Both the position numbers and the translations under genes were made by a program. Below, one piece after another: positions 48,601-61,298 of a DNA stretch of 64,000 bases. This DNA is from Phoebastria nigripes. Its lineage: Eukaryota > Chordata > Aves > Procellariiformes > Diomedeidae. Position 1 is the first letter of the stretch; every line of letters starts with the position of its first letter. The DNA lies in the NCBI GenBank assembly GCA_035582835.1, contig JAYKAV010002766.1:61197-125196 (forward strand). Direction: 5' to 3'. The notes under the pieces are model-generated. The model ran no database searches. It was given only the letters and a program-made list of their open reading frames with translations, and was not told where the DNA came from.

Positions 48601-51389
48601 TCCCATGAAAAGAATCATTCAGGAAGGCGCCTGGCAGACAATTTGATGTACCGACACATTCTGCGGAGCCAAGTGTTTATACTGAAGTGAACTCTGTACA
48701 GATACGCACTCTAGGCTGGGCAGAGATCAGGATCACAGCAAGGGTGTAAATAAAATTATGAGTCTAACATTGATTCCAGTTTGCCCACTAACAATGTTCC
48801 CATTCACTCAAGGAAACATTCCCAGGAATCGCTCCTATTTGCTGTCTGGCAATTCAGGCTGCGTTTTTTTCCTCTGTTGAACCAACACTCCTGATAAAGC
48901 AGGGAGCCTTCCGGCTACTATCTCAAGGTAAAGACACAAAGAGACCTCGCCTTTCATTGCCTGTTCCAACCAGACGGTGCGGCCAAAGCAGGGATCCAGG
49001 GGAATCGGGACTCCTGGATTCCTTCCTGGCCCTTCTGCAAACTCTGGGAGAGGCACTCCACCCTCTGCATGCAATGGGGGGACCCTGACATGTGCCTGCA
49101 CCCCATTGAAATGGGTGCATTTATAAGCTCAGCTCCCGGTGGNCGTGATAAGATCAATCCTTGGAAGCAGTGTAACCACAGCAGGACAGCACTGCAGCTG
49201 GGTTGTTTAACCTATATACAGCACCCCAGATACAGCTTCACGCCTTTGGGTCAGGTCAGAGCTGGGGATCTCTCCTCCAGGCTGCGCGGCACGATGTAGA
49301 CACGCACTGGGTGACTCACACAAGGGCACCCAGAGAGTCAGCAGCAGAGCCAGCTACTGCGCCCAAAAGCGAGTAACCTGGAGGGACCCCCAACGAAGCT
49401 GTGAAGCTCAGCTATTCTTGGGAACCAGTCACAACTTGCCTTGGTTTCAAGGTCTTCTCTTATCTTTTGCAGCAACTTGGGCTCATTGTGAAATCTTACC
49501 ACTGGAGATGTTAACAGCCAGGATTTATGGCTTCTGTAGTTTCCCTTTAATAGCTTCAGCTGGGGAAGCGCTGGCGAAGGATGAAAGATGCTGGTACGGG
49601 ATGGATGTCAGGAGAAGACTTCAAAGACTTCCAATACATTGAGCCGCGTTATGATACTCGGGATCCTTCTCTTACAACCATCCAACACTTTCAGGAGCCT
49701 CTCCCTCCTTAAGCACAGCCTTAACCATTTGGACCCACAGTCAAGCACCTGCATCTCAGCTCTCAAGGCGCACAGGCAGGATTCTGCCCTGAGGAGCCCC
49801 CGTTCAGTTGCTCCCAGCGAGTTTCTCATTGCCTACAGCACATTACACAGCAGTACCTTTCTCCTTACCCCAGATTTCCCCAAATCCTTCCCTCCCAAAG
49901 CCACTATGAACTACCAACTGGCTCAGACCAGTGCAGTAGCCACTACAAAATCCAGTTTGCAGCAGGAAGTTTCATGGGAAAGCTGAGCAAGTTCTGCTGT
50001 AACGAGCAACTACCCATAAGGAAAGTCTCATCTGGAGGGGAAGGACAGAGCAAGCCTGAGAAGGGATTTTGCACACTAATATCTATGGATTGCATTGCCC
50101 CGTGGGCTAGGCGCACTGTGAGAAAGTTTGCTCATGTGCATCTTTCACTGCCCACTAGTACAAAAGGATCTCGATCTCGGACTAACTGGTCTGGTCTGTC
50201 ATACACTGTGTGCCTAGAGGGCAGGTAGCTGGGACCCAGGGACGATCTCCATCCTGTGAGTTGCCTACAAGTGTGCAAAACTTCTCTCCTCGAGGAATCT
50301 AGCAGAGAAGAATTCACCCAATGGGCAGAGCAGCATTATTTCACACTCCTTCCCATGGCAAGTTTTACTGCATAGCTGATTCTGGCTCAAAGTCCAGAAA
50401 ACACTGTGAAATTAGTTAGACCCCTTTGAAGAAATCTCAGGCTGAACACTTCAAATCCGCCAACCCCTTGCATGATGCCTGCAGTAAATGTGCATGTGCT
50501 GTTGTATATCTGATTCCTATGCGAGAGGGAAAAACAAGACAAAGAGCCAACCGCGCCTTAAAAAAAAAAAAAAAAAAAACCACACCACACACACAAACTA
50601 CAGGAACTCCCAGTCCCTATAAGAAATACTGCCTGAGGAAATTAAAACTAAGAAGTAGCTGAAGCAGCATATGCCTGCCTACACCTTAAACCCACATACA
50701 CAAGCAGGAGCTGTAAAAACTCTCAGCATTTTCCTACCCCATGTCCTTGCATGGTGCATCCTGGCTTCACATGCTCATTTGTCACAGGTAATGCCACCGG
50801 CATGCAAACAGCAGTTTAAGTTGCCCGAGTACCCTGAATGACAAGAAGAAAAGCACAAGCTTCATCATTCAGGTTTGTTTCAAACATATCCACAGCAGAA
50901 GCCCACGGATACAGATCAACCCATCCAGATCAAATGAAAAAATTCAGCTACAAGCCACAGAATTGGTATGAACGCTAACGCAGCTTTGTTACACTGATGT
51001 AACTTCATTCTCAGTGAGCCAGCGAAGCAGATAAACAGAAGTCATTGTGACCAGCAGAGCTAATAAAAAGCCAATTTCCTTAGGGCACATGCCCTTGTCC
51101 TCAAGCACCCCTCTCTACTGCAGCAACCTCAGCTCCTCTCTTCACCCCATGAGCCTCCTGACGCAAGGCAAGGTGCAGCAACGCCGCGACTTGTCTGGAG
51201 CGATGCATGTGCTTAGGCCAGTTCTGCTGCCAGACAGCAAGTACATCAGCTGAGCTCTGCCCTCCAAAGGGTCTTCATTTGGATCTCATAGGGAGATGAT
51301 TGTCCATGATACTTTCTTCTTTAAGTTTCCTCTTTGGTAGCTACAGATGGAAAACACTACCAAAATCTTTTAAAGGAAATTAATCCCCT

Positions 51390-51515
51390 TTTAAGAAAGC
51401 AAAGCTGAGACACTACAAATGGAAACAGCTTGCCCAACACAGACAAGAAATGAACTCATGGCCCCTAGAGTCAAGTCCAGGGAACTATCGTCTAGACCAC
51501 CCTTCTCCCTCGTTA
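51390..51515 (+). repeat. Degenerate ancient repeat (cttgcccaa ... ctagaccac type)
   Basis: The order gctgagacactacaaatgga, aacagcttgcccaacacaga, aatgaactcatggcccctag, then cgtctagaccacccttc follows the 3' portion of the same old amniote repeat as at 4598-4725. It is decayed, about 125 bp, in + orientation. Confidence 0.6.
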
Positions 51516-53332
51516 CACTCTTCCCAACAAGAACTTCACCCCAGAAACAACCTCCAACAATTGTGCAGCTACAGAGTAATAGCTCGACTTGTTGGCTGTT
51601 CACCGGGCCCAGCTCTACTGCTTTGTGTTTAAAGGCAGTAAGTCTCTAATGAGACTCAAGCCTCAGGCAGTAAATTGTTCAGGAAGAAGACCGGAGTCTT
51701 CGTATTTTGCCTGGCATCCCACAACAGCTGCAGGAGTATCCAGGAGTTTAAGTTCTCCTCGGAAAGCTGTGCACATACAGCATGACATGTCCAGAGCAGC
51801 CGAGCCTCTGGGAGAAGGCTGTGCTGCACCGTTCGTAGCTACCCGGTGCTGGGCTGACTGCAGCTGGCTGCCTCGCCAGGAGGCTGGAGTGGGCTGCTCT
51901 GTATTAAAAACAGGAGCCAGCTGCAGCTGTCCTCCACATCCAGATTAAAGCATCACACAGCAAAGGCTGCAGGCAGGCAGTAGGGGTATTGAACCAAAGG
52001 AGAAACAGGAGCAGAAGCTGTCAAGGATGGAAGTTAGTTAATGCTGGGAACAGGAAGGGGGAGTCAAGACTGCTAGGTCTGTATGTTGGGCAAGAGTCTG
52101 ACCAACAAGCTTCCTGTTCCCAGTTCATGTCACTCTTCAAACTTGATAGGAGAAGGAAAAAAGGTAAAAATAATGACTATCTGCTCCTGGGTTCTGCTCC
52201 CACTCCAACCACCAACTTCTTATAAGACACTGAGCAAGCCCATTTCTGCGACCCACAGTCCCATCTTCCTCATGGGAAGGACTGAACAGGATACTTGAAA
52301 TGCACATCAGATCACAGGAAGCCCTCCGCTGCCGAGCTCTGCCTTGCAGGCGCCTCTCGCAGTTGACTGAGCTCCCTCTTCAGCACCCTATCAAACCTGC
52401 TGCCTTTGAGTGTTTTATTATCAACAGTAGCTTCTCGCAACCAGCTTTTTAAATCACACATAATTTAAAATTTTGCCATGTTCTACATCTAGAGTTCAGC
52501 ACCGTAAATGCTTTCTCCTCTACCCTGCATTCAACCAATGCATGGACAGAGAAGGCCATTTTTAACCAGCATAACCTTCAAACTCATTAAGAGGAGCAGT
52601 TATCACTTTAATCAGACTCTTTAAAATAAGAATTCCATGTGCAAACTGACAAAGTCATTCTCCTAGGTCCTGCCAAGCCCTTTGCCGTAGGCAAAGGAGT
52701 TGAGACGTCCCTTAGCATCAATTTTGTTTGTTTATTTATAAAGTTCACATGTTTGATCTTTGTTTAGCAACTGTTTTCATCTCTCTGTCCAGTGGTAAGA
52801 ACACAGCAGTTCTTCTCTTGAGTCAAAGAATCATGAGTTCTCTTTTTCCAGCTCTGGAAACCATCCAGCACCAGCTTTGAGAGCTCATCAGAAATTTAGC
52901 AAGACCAAGTGCAGTAGGATCTGCAGGGAGAAGGGTTGCTTACCTCCAGACTTTTCATTTCTCACAGACAGTTAAAAGCTAGGCTCTTTACGTCGCCTTA
53001 AGTTAATAGTTTTCAGAAATTACCTCAAGACACTTGACTAATTTACCTCCCCCAATCTCTGGTTACTTTTGAACACTGCTATCACGACCCCAAGTTGCTC
53101 AGCCACCACACACTTTTGGCAGTCTTGGAAAAATACTAACCCAGACTAAAGAGCTTTGTTATTGCCAGTGTTGCTGCATTTTTTTCATTAAACTGCTTTC
53201 AGTCTCACCACTATGCCTACTGACTTCAGGAGACCACCACAAAACCAAGCATTTGGGTGTGAACTACTCACCAGTTCAAGGTGAATCTTGCTTTTGCAGA
53301 ATGAATTCAATGAAGAAAGTAAAGCCCTCGAG

Positions 53333-53489
53333 CAGCAGTTCCTAAACGTTTGTGATTAAACGGTCAGTCAACTTCTAATGGACCATTCACACTGTTAGCA
53401 CTATCCCCTGCTTCATATAAGCCCATCAAAGGCTCTCCTTGGCCTCCTGGACCACCTGTGATCCACTGAGAGCAGTTTGGGAACCACTA
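53333..53489. mobile_element. hAT-like non-autonomous DNA transposon (MITE), about 157 bp
   Basis: The left end, cagcagttcctaaacg, and the right end, cagtttgggaaccacta, are inverted-repeat versions of the CAGNGGTTCCCAAACT terminus typical of hAT-family MITEs in amniotes. The interior includes ggaccacctgtgatccact, the usual sub-terminal palindrome of such elements. No transposase is present. An 8-bp target duplication is not recognisable, so the copy is old. Confidence 0.65.
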
Positions 53490-56400
53490 CAGTTAAACAT
53501 GTTCCTGATTAATGAGTCACTACATCCACCCTCTTTCTCCTGGAGACTTTCAGACAGCAAAAATGTTTAGACATTCAGCTCATACTTAGCTTTCATTGTA
53601 ATGAGTGTCCAAAAGCCCTCAGGCAACCACGTCAAATGAGTTCCTTTTCCATCCCACTGAATACAAAGGTTTGTCCAGGTTTCTGTTTCCTTCCATAAAA
53701 ATCCCCACTACCCTCTGACAAATTGGTTTATTCCTACACCAGCAAGTACTCAACAGAGATACTCGCAGGGTCTCCTCAGCCTTTTAGCAACTGTATTTTG
53801 CTGCTGTTTATAAGAAAACTGAGTTGAGGAAGTAATTAGAAAACTGTTTCTGGAATTTCCACAGCACAATTAATATTACTGAAGCTTCTAGCAAATAGTG
53901 TGTTTTAGCCTCTTTACAATAAAAAAAACTGGAGCTCTGACAAAGCGTGCTAATTGCTAAAGGAATGAACCAAGACAAATCAGCTCAACCTTCTGAAATG
54001 TGTCCAATAGCCCTATGTAAAAAATGGAACACTGCTAACAAAATGCTAGTTTATTTCTAGGAACTTTTTAGTGAAACATCACAAAAATAAGTTGATGAGT
54101 ATTTAAAGTAGTATTTCCAAACAAGGTGCCAATACTTCAAGGCTAGTGCCATTAAAAACACATTTCACATCTCAAGGTGAACCAGTGCTCAAGATCACTA
54201 GACCTCCTCCTGGCTTGGTATCAGAGACTGACAGCAATTTCCTAACTCACTTAGAATAGGGCAGAGTACAAACGGGAAGAAAACCATCACTTAAATGTAA
54301 CTGGGGTCTAGCTAAAGCATGTTGATGTTGGGGGGGTGGACAGGACACAGGAGAAGGGTGACACACTTCACAGTAGTCACTGCAATTCTCAGACTGCGCT
54401 GCTCTCAGTCCTTACGATGAGGTGAACAGATACCGACTGCTTTCACAATTACTACTTATCACAGTTTAGGTAGTCCAGATCCTAAACCACTGGAGTTCAT
54501 TACAAATCTCAGACTAGTTTTCCTTGGGAACATGGCAACATTTTTGGAGAGGTAAGCCAGAGCTACGAAACCTGGATTTGAGCCAAGTTCAAAATCATTT
54601 GGATCAGAGCTATCCCTGAGAACAGGGAGAATGCAGTGGTCAGAAACAAGTATGAAACATTCAGCCTCACCTAGCTCCCCTCAAGCTCTTAAATTCTTTC
54701 CATTGCTCACTGTCAGCAGCCACACAGAACTGTTTGGGAGTGGGCTCCATAGCTTTCGCTGAAGCCAAAATCCAGCTCTTTCTTGCTAGGACATCCAGGA
54801 GGAACCTTCCACACCAGACTGGGGAGTCACCTGAGGGATCTTAAAAACAAAATCTAGCAAAAAATGTAAAGGTTATTAGCTAGTCAAAAGCAGCTCTTGC
54901 ATCAAATCATAGTTATACAAAATACTTATTGCATATCCTAAGACTATGGCCTTTGCCATGCAGGACGAGCATCATCTTCACAGCTCAACAATACTGCCTT
55001 TCAGTGTGCTCTTCACACGAAGAGGGTGTTACATTACCTTCTGGTCCACCCTGTTGCATTTCATGGAAATATGTAACCAAACTCAAACAAGGCGACTGCA
55101 AATCTTATTTCAAAACCCACCTCTGATCACAAACCTCACAGTCAGTAAAATAATAGAGTGATACAGGTATGTAATCCTACCAAGGGTTTAATTGCTGGAT
55201 TTGCTACTACTTCAAGCATGTCTGTTACTTTCCTGCACATGCTCAAACTCAGATGATGGCGTCCCAGATTACAGGCTCCAGGAATGTCTTCTGGATTCCA
55301 CAAATTTCCTTTCAAAAACAAAAATCAGACCCCAGATGCACCTCAAACACTCATAAGACAGACAAGAGATTGACACGATAATGCTTCGGAAGTTTTGAAG
55401 AAAACTTCCACTAGTGGCTGGTGGTCTTTGCTCTGAAGACCTACTACCTAGTTAACATACTCAAATTAAAAGCAAGGGTGTACGGTGTTTACCATGGCTA
55501 GTTGAGACACACTTGAAAGCCAAAGACAGTAAGGAAACACAGCTGAAACTCAGAATAAGAGCACTGAGTCTGAAATCCATGAATTCTGTAGATGGGATCA
55601 ATTCAGTCTCAACTCTTGAAATGGCTATTTAGTGGATTATCTGGATGGAAACAAGTTGAACCAAACATGAGAATTTTTTTGATGTCTTTTTAATCAATTT
55701 TCACAGTTTAACTCTGAAAACCTAGAATTCCATGGAAAAACAAGCTACCAAAATTTACGTTCTTAAGAGTTTCCACTTAAAATCTGAAAAAACCCACTTT
55801 TCATAATTTCTGTAGGAGAATTCAGTATTTCTCAACTCATTCTTAAGAAAGTTAAGTTCTTAACTTTAAGGGGCACGACAGCTAGTTATAATGTTAGAAT
55901 CAACATGTATTCTGCCTTAAATCACACCACCACTGAAGAAAACAGAAGGCCAAAAATTGAGAATATAACTACTACAAAGTTTTGTTCTGTAGTTTAGCAC
56001 ACCACATTCAAGTCGTAGCTTACACATGTGAGAACTGTCGTCTTCAGAAATAAGAGAAAGATCTGCTTGGTAGTGAAAATATAATTTTATTTTTAACAAT
56101 AGCTGCCAGCAGTATACTGGTATATCTGTAAAAGATGTTCCAGAGAGTGAAAGACATAAGCAAACTACAATAAATTGTATCAACTCTTCAAGTATTTCTG
56201 CAAACAATGCTCCAATTCTTGATGTCCTGTCTTGGGAGTCTCGATATCCTGTTCTGCTCCACTATTCTTCCATCCCCCACACCCCCTCCAGAAACAAAAT
56301 GTAATAGTTGGTGGCACAGGTTCTGAGGCAGATTAAATATTTTTCACTTGGGATAAAACCTTCTTCTGAAAATATTAATTGGATGTGTTCAGATAGTACT

Positions 56401-56495
56401 CTGAGTGGCAAAGAGTAAAAAAAGTTGACTGTACTTAGCCACTTTTTGTTCTACATTGAGATAGGCATCAGTGGGTTTGGCTCAAGCATCTTCAA

Positions 56496-56501
56496 TTTAT
56501 T
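56496..56501 (-). terminator. Candidate distal poly(A) signal of CLIC4
   Basis: TTTATT on the + strand reads AATAAA on the - strand, 3.66 kb after the CLIC4 stop codon. It is one of several possible hexamers and was chosen because it gives a UTR length close to that of mammalian CLIC4. Confidence 0.35.
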
Positions 56502-57779
56502 CATGTCTGTGTTCCTTTGATACGAAATGCTAATTTGCTACTTTAGCATAAAAACTTGATTACATCTCTCTTCTTATCATGGAACTGCACACTACTTTCA
56601 ATCAGTTTAGACATGCCCATTGCGGAAAAAACACCAATTTTATGGGAAAATGCAAACGTACAAGCTACATGGCTGTGACTGTCCGTGTGGGACATTTACA
56701 CAGACCAGCAGTGAACATTAGATGGACAGGAAAGCTTTGGAGTGCATGAAATTGTTTCAGAATTCACATGCCTCTTGTTCAACAGGCAGCTCTTATACAT
56801 AAGGAATCTCTTCAAGAAGGAAAGCTTTGTTAAGAAAAAAAAAAAAAAAAAATCATGCATATAGTATAATCTGTTCTCCCACACAAAAACAGGGGGTGAA
56901 GATGATGGATTTTCCCTTTATGTTCAGGAAATACACAAGTCACCTGTTTTAATGGGAATTTAAGCATATTTCAGCTTGAGAATAAAGTAAGTTATTCAGC
57001 ATGCTAATACATGCAACCAACTTGCAAACTGGAATGCCTACTTGAAAGGGTAACTGCTGTTTTTAAATTGTAGAAGGGGCTAGAAGCATCATTTTAAATT
57101 TAAACAGGGGGTAGATTAATTGCTGTTTGATGAAATTAAAAATGCATTTAAAGATCAGATTGTAAACAAGTTGACAGAAGTCAAGAATTTACATAGTTAT
57201 GAAAGGGCTTTTTTAATTAATGTAGCACTGGTGATTGGGGCCAGATGAAAGTGCTCTACCCACACCAGACGCTAAGCCTTTTACACACCACCCTAGCTGT
57301 AACTCTGCCGTTCTGAAGGGATCACCTACAGAGGTGAAAGCTGCTCGCTCTCCATTAGATTCCTGGCCTCTGCTGAAGCCAGCAAGAGGCTGGACAGCTT
57401 CTGCCACAACACAACACAACTGCGCAATAAGAAGCCTAAAAGATACCAGCTCCTTTCACACAGGACAGTTAACAGCTATCATACGGTAACCGCCTTAGAA
57501 ATTGCTACGCTGGTCCTCATTTGAATTACACCTATAAGGGAAAGGCTCCGACGCTCAATACTTCATTGTACTGAGATAAGAAATACATTAGTTACAGCAA
57601 GAGCTTTAACTTTGTTTACAAGCTTTCAGACACAATCATTAAAATACTTAATGCTGAATTATAATGTATTACAATTGTTTGAAGATTGCCTAAAAAGTAG
57701 AGAGAATATATTATCTATAAAAGAAAACAAGCCTGGTATTCTAACAAGTTAAGTATTTGTGTGCTTTGATATGCAGGCA

Positions 57780-57851
57780 GTGCGCACACTAGAAAACTGC
57801 ATGAAAGTGTTTTCATGCACATAATTGCCTGGTGTACTAAAGTGTGCACGC
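57780..57851. other. Nested inverted repeat (stem-loop) in the presumed CLIC4 3' UTR
   Basis: The inner arms TGCATGAAA (57798-57806) and TTTCATGCA (57811-57819) form a perfect 9-bp stem around a 4-nt loop. The outer arms GTGCGCACACT (57780-57790) and AGTGTGCACGC (57841-57851) pair with two mismatches. The structure is possible on either strand. No known RNA family is recognised. Confidence 0.6.
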
Positions 57852-60157
57852 AATGGCTAATTTGCCTTTAAAAGGAGTGAGGCCCGATTACTACAACCTC
57901 AGACAACTTCCAAGGGCCATCCTGATCTAGGTTTTAAAGTAGAGTTAAAAATTTAACAAAGTTATACCCACAATCACATTGCTTCCTATATTTTTGTTTT
58001 TAAAGGTTAATTATACGATGGCAAAGAGCACCAAACCAATGAGGGTTGGGGGTTTTTTTACCCTATGTGTCATTAAAAATGTTATCTAACAAAAAAGGAA
58101 GTCATTCCTTTTTCTAGATGTCACGTTGTAGCAAAGACTGAATCCCTACAGAGGATTATTATGGCTGAGAAACTTTATTCAGGATGAGAACGTGACATTA
58201 GAATACAGTAATTATTAAAAGGTTACAGTTAAGTTTTTCCTAACCAGGTCACTCTGCAGAATTTTCTTCCTGTGCCTACGCACCTCTGTAATAAACCATA
58301 ATAGGGTCTAAGTGTATCTATGGTTGTCTTCGAAAGACATAACAGGATTGCTAACTGCCTTTATATTGGAATTCTAGCTCTAGGAAGGCAAGACAAGGCA
58401 CCACAAGCCATGTATACAAATATGGATCTTTTACTCTACCTCTTCTATGTCAAACTAACTTCATGGGTATATAAAGTAGCAAAAGCAGGACGCTTAGAAA
58501 AGTCAGGCTGGTTTTCATAAAGCCAGTGCTTACCAAAAAAATTAGTGTATAAAAGTGTTTATGTGAGCATTTCCATGTTATTGCAGAATGTTAAATATTC
58601 CAAGAACAACCCACCAGGAATAGCACTTTCCAGCTTCTAAAATCAGTTAAATATAAAAGTATCTTTACAAAAAAATAGGCATATAAGTCTAGCATTCTTT
58701 GGAGTTGTTTATGATGGTCTTTTAAAAATAACCTAGCAGTTTATTTCATGCATCAAAATCATTAATTTTAAACAAGAAAACTATTCCCTGGTTTAGAAAT
58801 ATTTGAAAATTGCTTTTAAAAAAATTGTAGTGCTATTCCTCAGTGTTGCTGTAAAAAGATTATGTATAGTAGTGCAATGATTATGATTACGCAAAATTGC
58901 TGTCCAGGTGCACAGACAAGCAATTAGGATAAATTCAATGTAAAGGACTGGATTTCACGCACCGTTTCTTTACAAGAGTAATTAATAGATTTCCTTTGGN
59001 AAAAGGAAAAAATGCATACTATAATTTAAGGCAAATGTTATCTTTAAAGGTCACTTTAGCTTTCTTCAGGAAAGAAATAGCTTAAAAAAGTTCCCAGAAA
59101 GACTTCCACTTTAACAGCTATCAGTGTTCAGTCTTGCATCACTAATCATTGCACTGCTATTCACCATATACAGTAGCTATTTANCAACTAGGACACTAAT
59201 GTTTACATGTACTTTGTTTATGACAGCACAGATTTTATAAGTAAATATCACCAGAAAGACCTATACAAAATAAAGGTTCTTAACTACCAAAAAGAAAGCC
59301 ACTTGCAATTTTTAGGGTGAACAGATGGCAAGCATCCAGTTCTTCTGGTTTCATGATGGTAAAGGGCATCCTGACAATTATTCATTTGCTGCAACTCAGA
59401 ATTCTGGACAAATGTAGGTTGCCAACTTAAAAAAAAAAAAAAAGCTTGTTTGTTTGTTAATCTCATCAAGCTCTTGAAGACACAGCTAAATACTAACTCT
59501 GAACTGCAAGCTTCCTGCTACAGCACTCAAGCCTAGATTCAAACTTCCCTGATCTCTGAGGTCATTCAAATCCAAGTTTCACATTTGAGTCCATTCTCAA
59601 CCATTACTGTGATCTCAAATCCAAGAGAATTTTTTTTAAAAACGTTGCCAAATATTCTGCAAATGGCTCTTTTGGATAATAAGTTCCCTTCTATATGTAA
59701 ATAGGATAGACGAGCAGGTACAGTTCAATGTGTCACAGATATGACAATTGTGTATAGATCTTCTGGAAAAGCAATAAATTCCAAAATACATAAATATTCC
59801 TTGTACCATATAGCAAGACAGTATCCTAAACTGATTCGTAGACAGGGACCAAATGTTTGCAAAGAAAAGTAGTAGGGGCAAAATAACCCTTCATACTGAA
59901 GAATCTAGAGTTACCCCAGTGCAACATTAACATAACTGCATTAATGATACTCAAACTTGCTGTGAAAGGAGGTAAGGAAAAACAAGCCTATAATTAAGTC
60001 TGCAAACTTTAGCTAATTACTGTACCTGGTCTATCCACCATAACTTTGAATAACTGCAAGTTCATGCAAAAAAAATTGCTATCTTATATGAAAAGAGCAG
60101 TCTGTTAGAAGCATTGTTATGGAATATGCAAGAAGTCATCTCTTTTGCAAGTGCTGT

Positions 60158-60322
60158 TTACTTAGTGAGTCTCTTGGCTACATCACTGTAAGCTATTTCA
60201 ATTTCTTTGTCTCCAGGACAGGTATTGGTGAATTCATCTCTGCTATAAGCATTCGTCAGGTATCTCCAAATCCCTGTCATTTCCTTGGGAATCTCAAAGT
60301 TGCGGTATTTTTTGGCCACCAC
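60158..60322 (-). CDS. CLIC4: CLIC4 last coding exon (C-terminus)
   Basis: On the minus strand, acceptor ttctag is followed by 54 codons and a TAA stop (60158-60160). The peptide begins [15 protein letters not shown], continues [17 protein letters not shown] and ends [12 protein letters not shown], nearly identical to mammalian CLIC4. This is the last part of the all-alpha C-terminal domain of the glutathione-S-transferase fold. The KVVAKKYR motif, known in mammalian CLIC4 as a nuclear localisation signal, spans the junction with the previous exon. CLIC4 is a soluble and membrane-associated protein of cytosol, nucleus and membranes, with roles in tubulogenesis, TGF-beta signalling and actin-linked trafficking. 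Intron phase and length fit the family. The gene is convergent with RUNX3. Confidence 0.97.
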   Translation of the reverse strand: MVAKKYRNFEIPKEMTGIWRYLTNAYSRDEFTNTCPGDKEIEIAYSDVAKRLTK

Positions 60323-61116
60323 CTAGAACAAAAGAATTAGATTATGAATTTACATCCTGCAACTTAAACCACTTTTCCATCCCTTGTCACTCTCTCGATA
60401 AGCTATCTTTCCAACACGAACACTCAGAGTCACTTCTAAACTCAGCAGAACCTGCCCCTCTGGGATATGCCTGGACCTGGCAGCATACTGCCTCGCTCAG
60501 TTTGTATTACTGTCCTCACCAAAGTACATACTTCCGCACCCAGGCAGAAACTTAATCTGTGGCTCCATCTGCAGTACAAAACTGACAAAGATCATTGGAG
60601 ACAGTGAAAAGAAATCAAACCACGATTATAGAGGCACATCTTCAATCCTGTAGTTATCCCAGGCTACCTCTTTCTAGACTTCCAACTTTTTCTTTTCTTA
60701 ATACAATCCTTGTATTTCACATTGTGTCATTTACTTTGTTGCTAATAGAGCAGTTTTCTCTACAGATGTGAGAAGACATCCACTTCAAACATTAACTGGT
60801 CACATGATGTTCACCTTCCTTCTACCTCATTCTTTTAAGCATTGCAACTTCCTGTGACCACATTGGTCAGTGCTTGTGCCATTTTATCATCTGCCATCCA
60901 ACTTGTCTACTGGTTCACACCTTCACTGAATTCAACTGCTCTATCCCTAAAGTCCTTGTGAATTACGTAAGTCTTACGCAATTTCATGTACTGTTAATAC
61001 TGTAGTTAAACTTACATGGGAGCTTACACGTGGCTGAAATGAGTTGGACTCCAGAATGTCATAAACCATAAGCATTTTGTCCTTCATTATCACATAACAA
61101 CATACAAGTCGTTTAC
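60323..61116 (-). other. CLIC4: CLIC4 intron (last), 794 bp
   Basis: Lies between the donor gtaaac (next to 61117) and the acceptor before 60322. Sequence is AT-rich. No repeat or gene was recognised in it. Confidence 0.9.
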
Positions 61117-61298
61117 CTTGACAATGTGTAGTTTGGGTAGCAGGTTGCAGTCTGCTAATGTCATCTCATTGCCATCCAAAAACTTGCGGGTAGAAATTGT
61201 AATATCCTCCATGCTATTTTCATCTATCTCATCAGGAAGAGGAGAGTTCAGATACTCATCCAGTTTCTGGAGGGTTTTCAAGAGGCCACGTTCTAAGG
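61117..61298 (-). CDS. CLIC4: CLIC4 penultimate coding exon
   Basis: The exon is 182 nt, the usual length of this exon in CLIC genes. It has acceptor tcctctgtag and donor gtaaac on the minus strand. Two bases complete an alanine codon, then 60 residues run [20 protein letters not shown] through [12 protein letters not shown] to [14 protein letters not shown]. The block is nearly identical to mammalian CLIC4; the small difference is DITISTRKF instead of DIKFSTRKF. CLIC6 and CLIC5 differ more, which supports CLIC4. It forms part of the C-terminal helical domain, including the acidic loop with PDEIDE that follows the LNSPL segment. Translation past the donor is intronic, so the exon ends at HIVK. 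Confidence 0.97.

Larger units (their letters stand above)
42000..56480. other. Intergenic, AT-richer half of the RUNX3-CLIC4 gap
   Basis: No gene is supported. Base composition shifts gradually from GC-rich and CpG-rich to AT-rich and CpG-poor between about 42 and 50 kb. The stretch holds a 76-bp direct duplication (43229 and 45131), a 65-bp poly(A) tract, an ancient repeat piece at 51390-51515 and a hAT-like MITE at 53333-53489. From about 49.1 to 59.0 kb no ambiguous bases occur. Open frames are short and not recognised. Confidence 0.6.
56480..60157 (-). other. CLIC4: Probable CLIC4 3' UTR
   Basis: About 3.7 kb downstream (leftward) of the CLIC4 stop codon is AT-rich and gene-free. CLIC4 3' UTRs in mammals are about 3 kb or more, so a long UTR is expected. 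Poly(A) signals on the minus strand (TTTATT on +) occur at 58740-58745, 58174-58179 and 56496-56501. The last fits a full-length UTR. A nested inverted repeat at 57780-57851 would lie in the UTR. The extent is inferred, with no transcript evidence. Confidence 0.5.
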
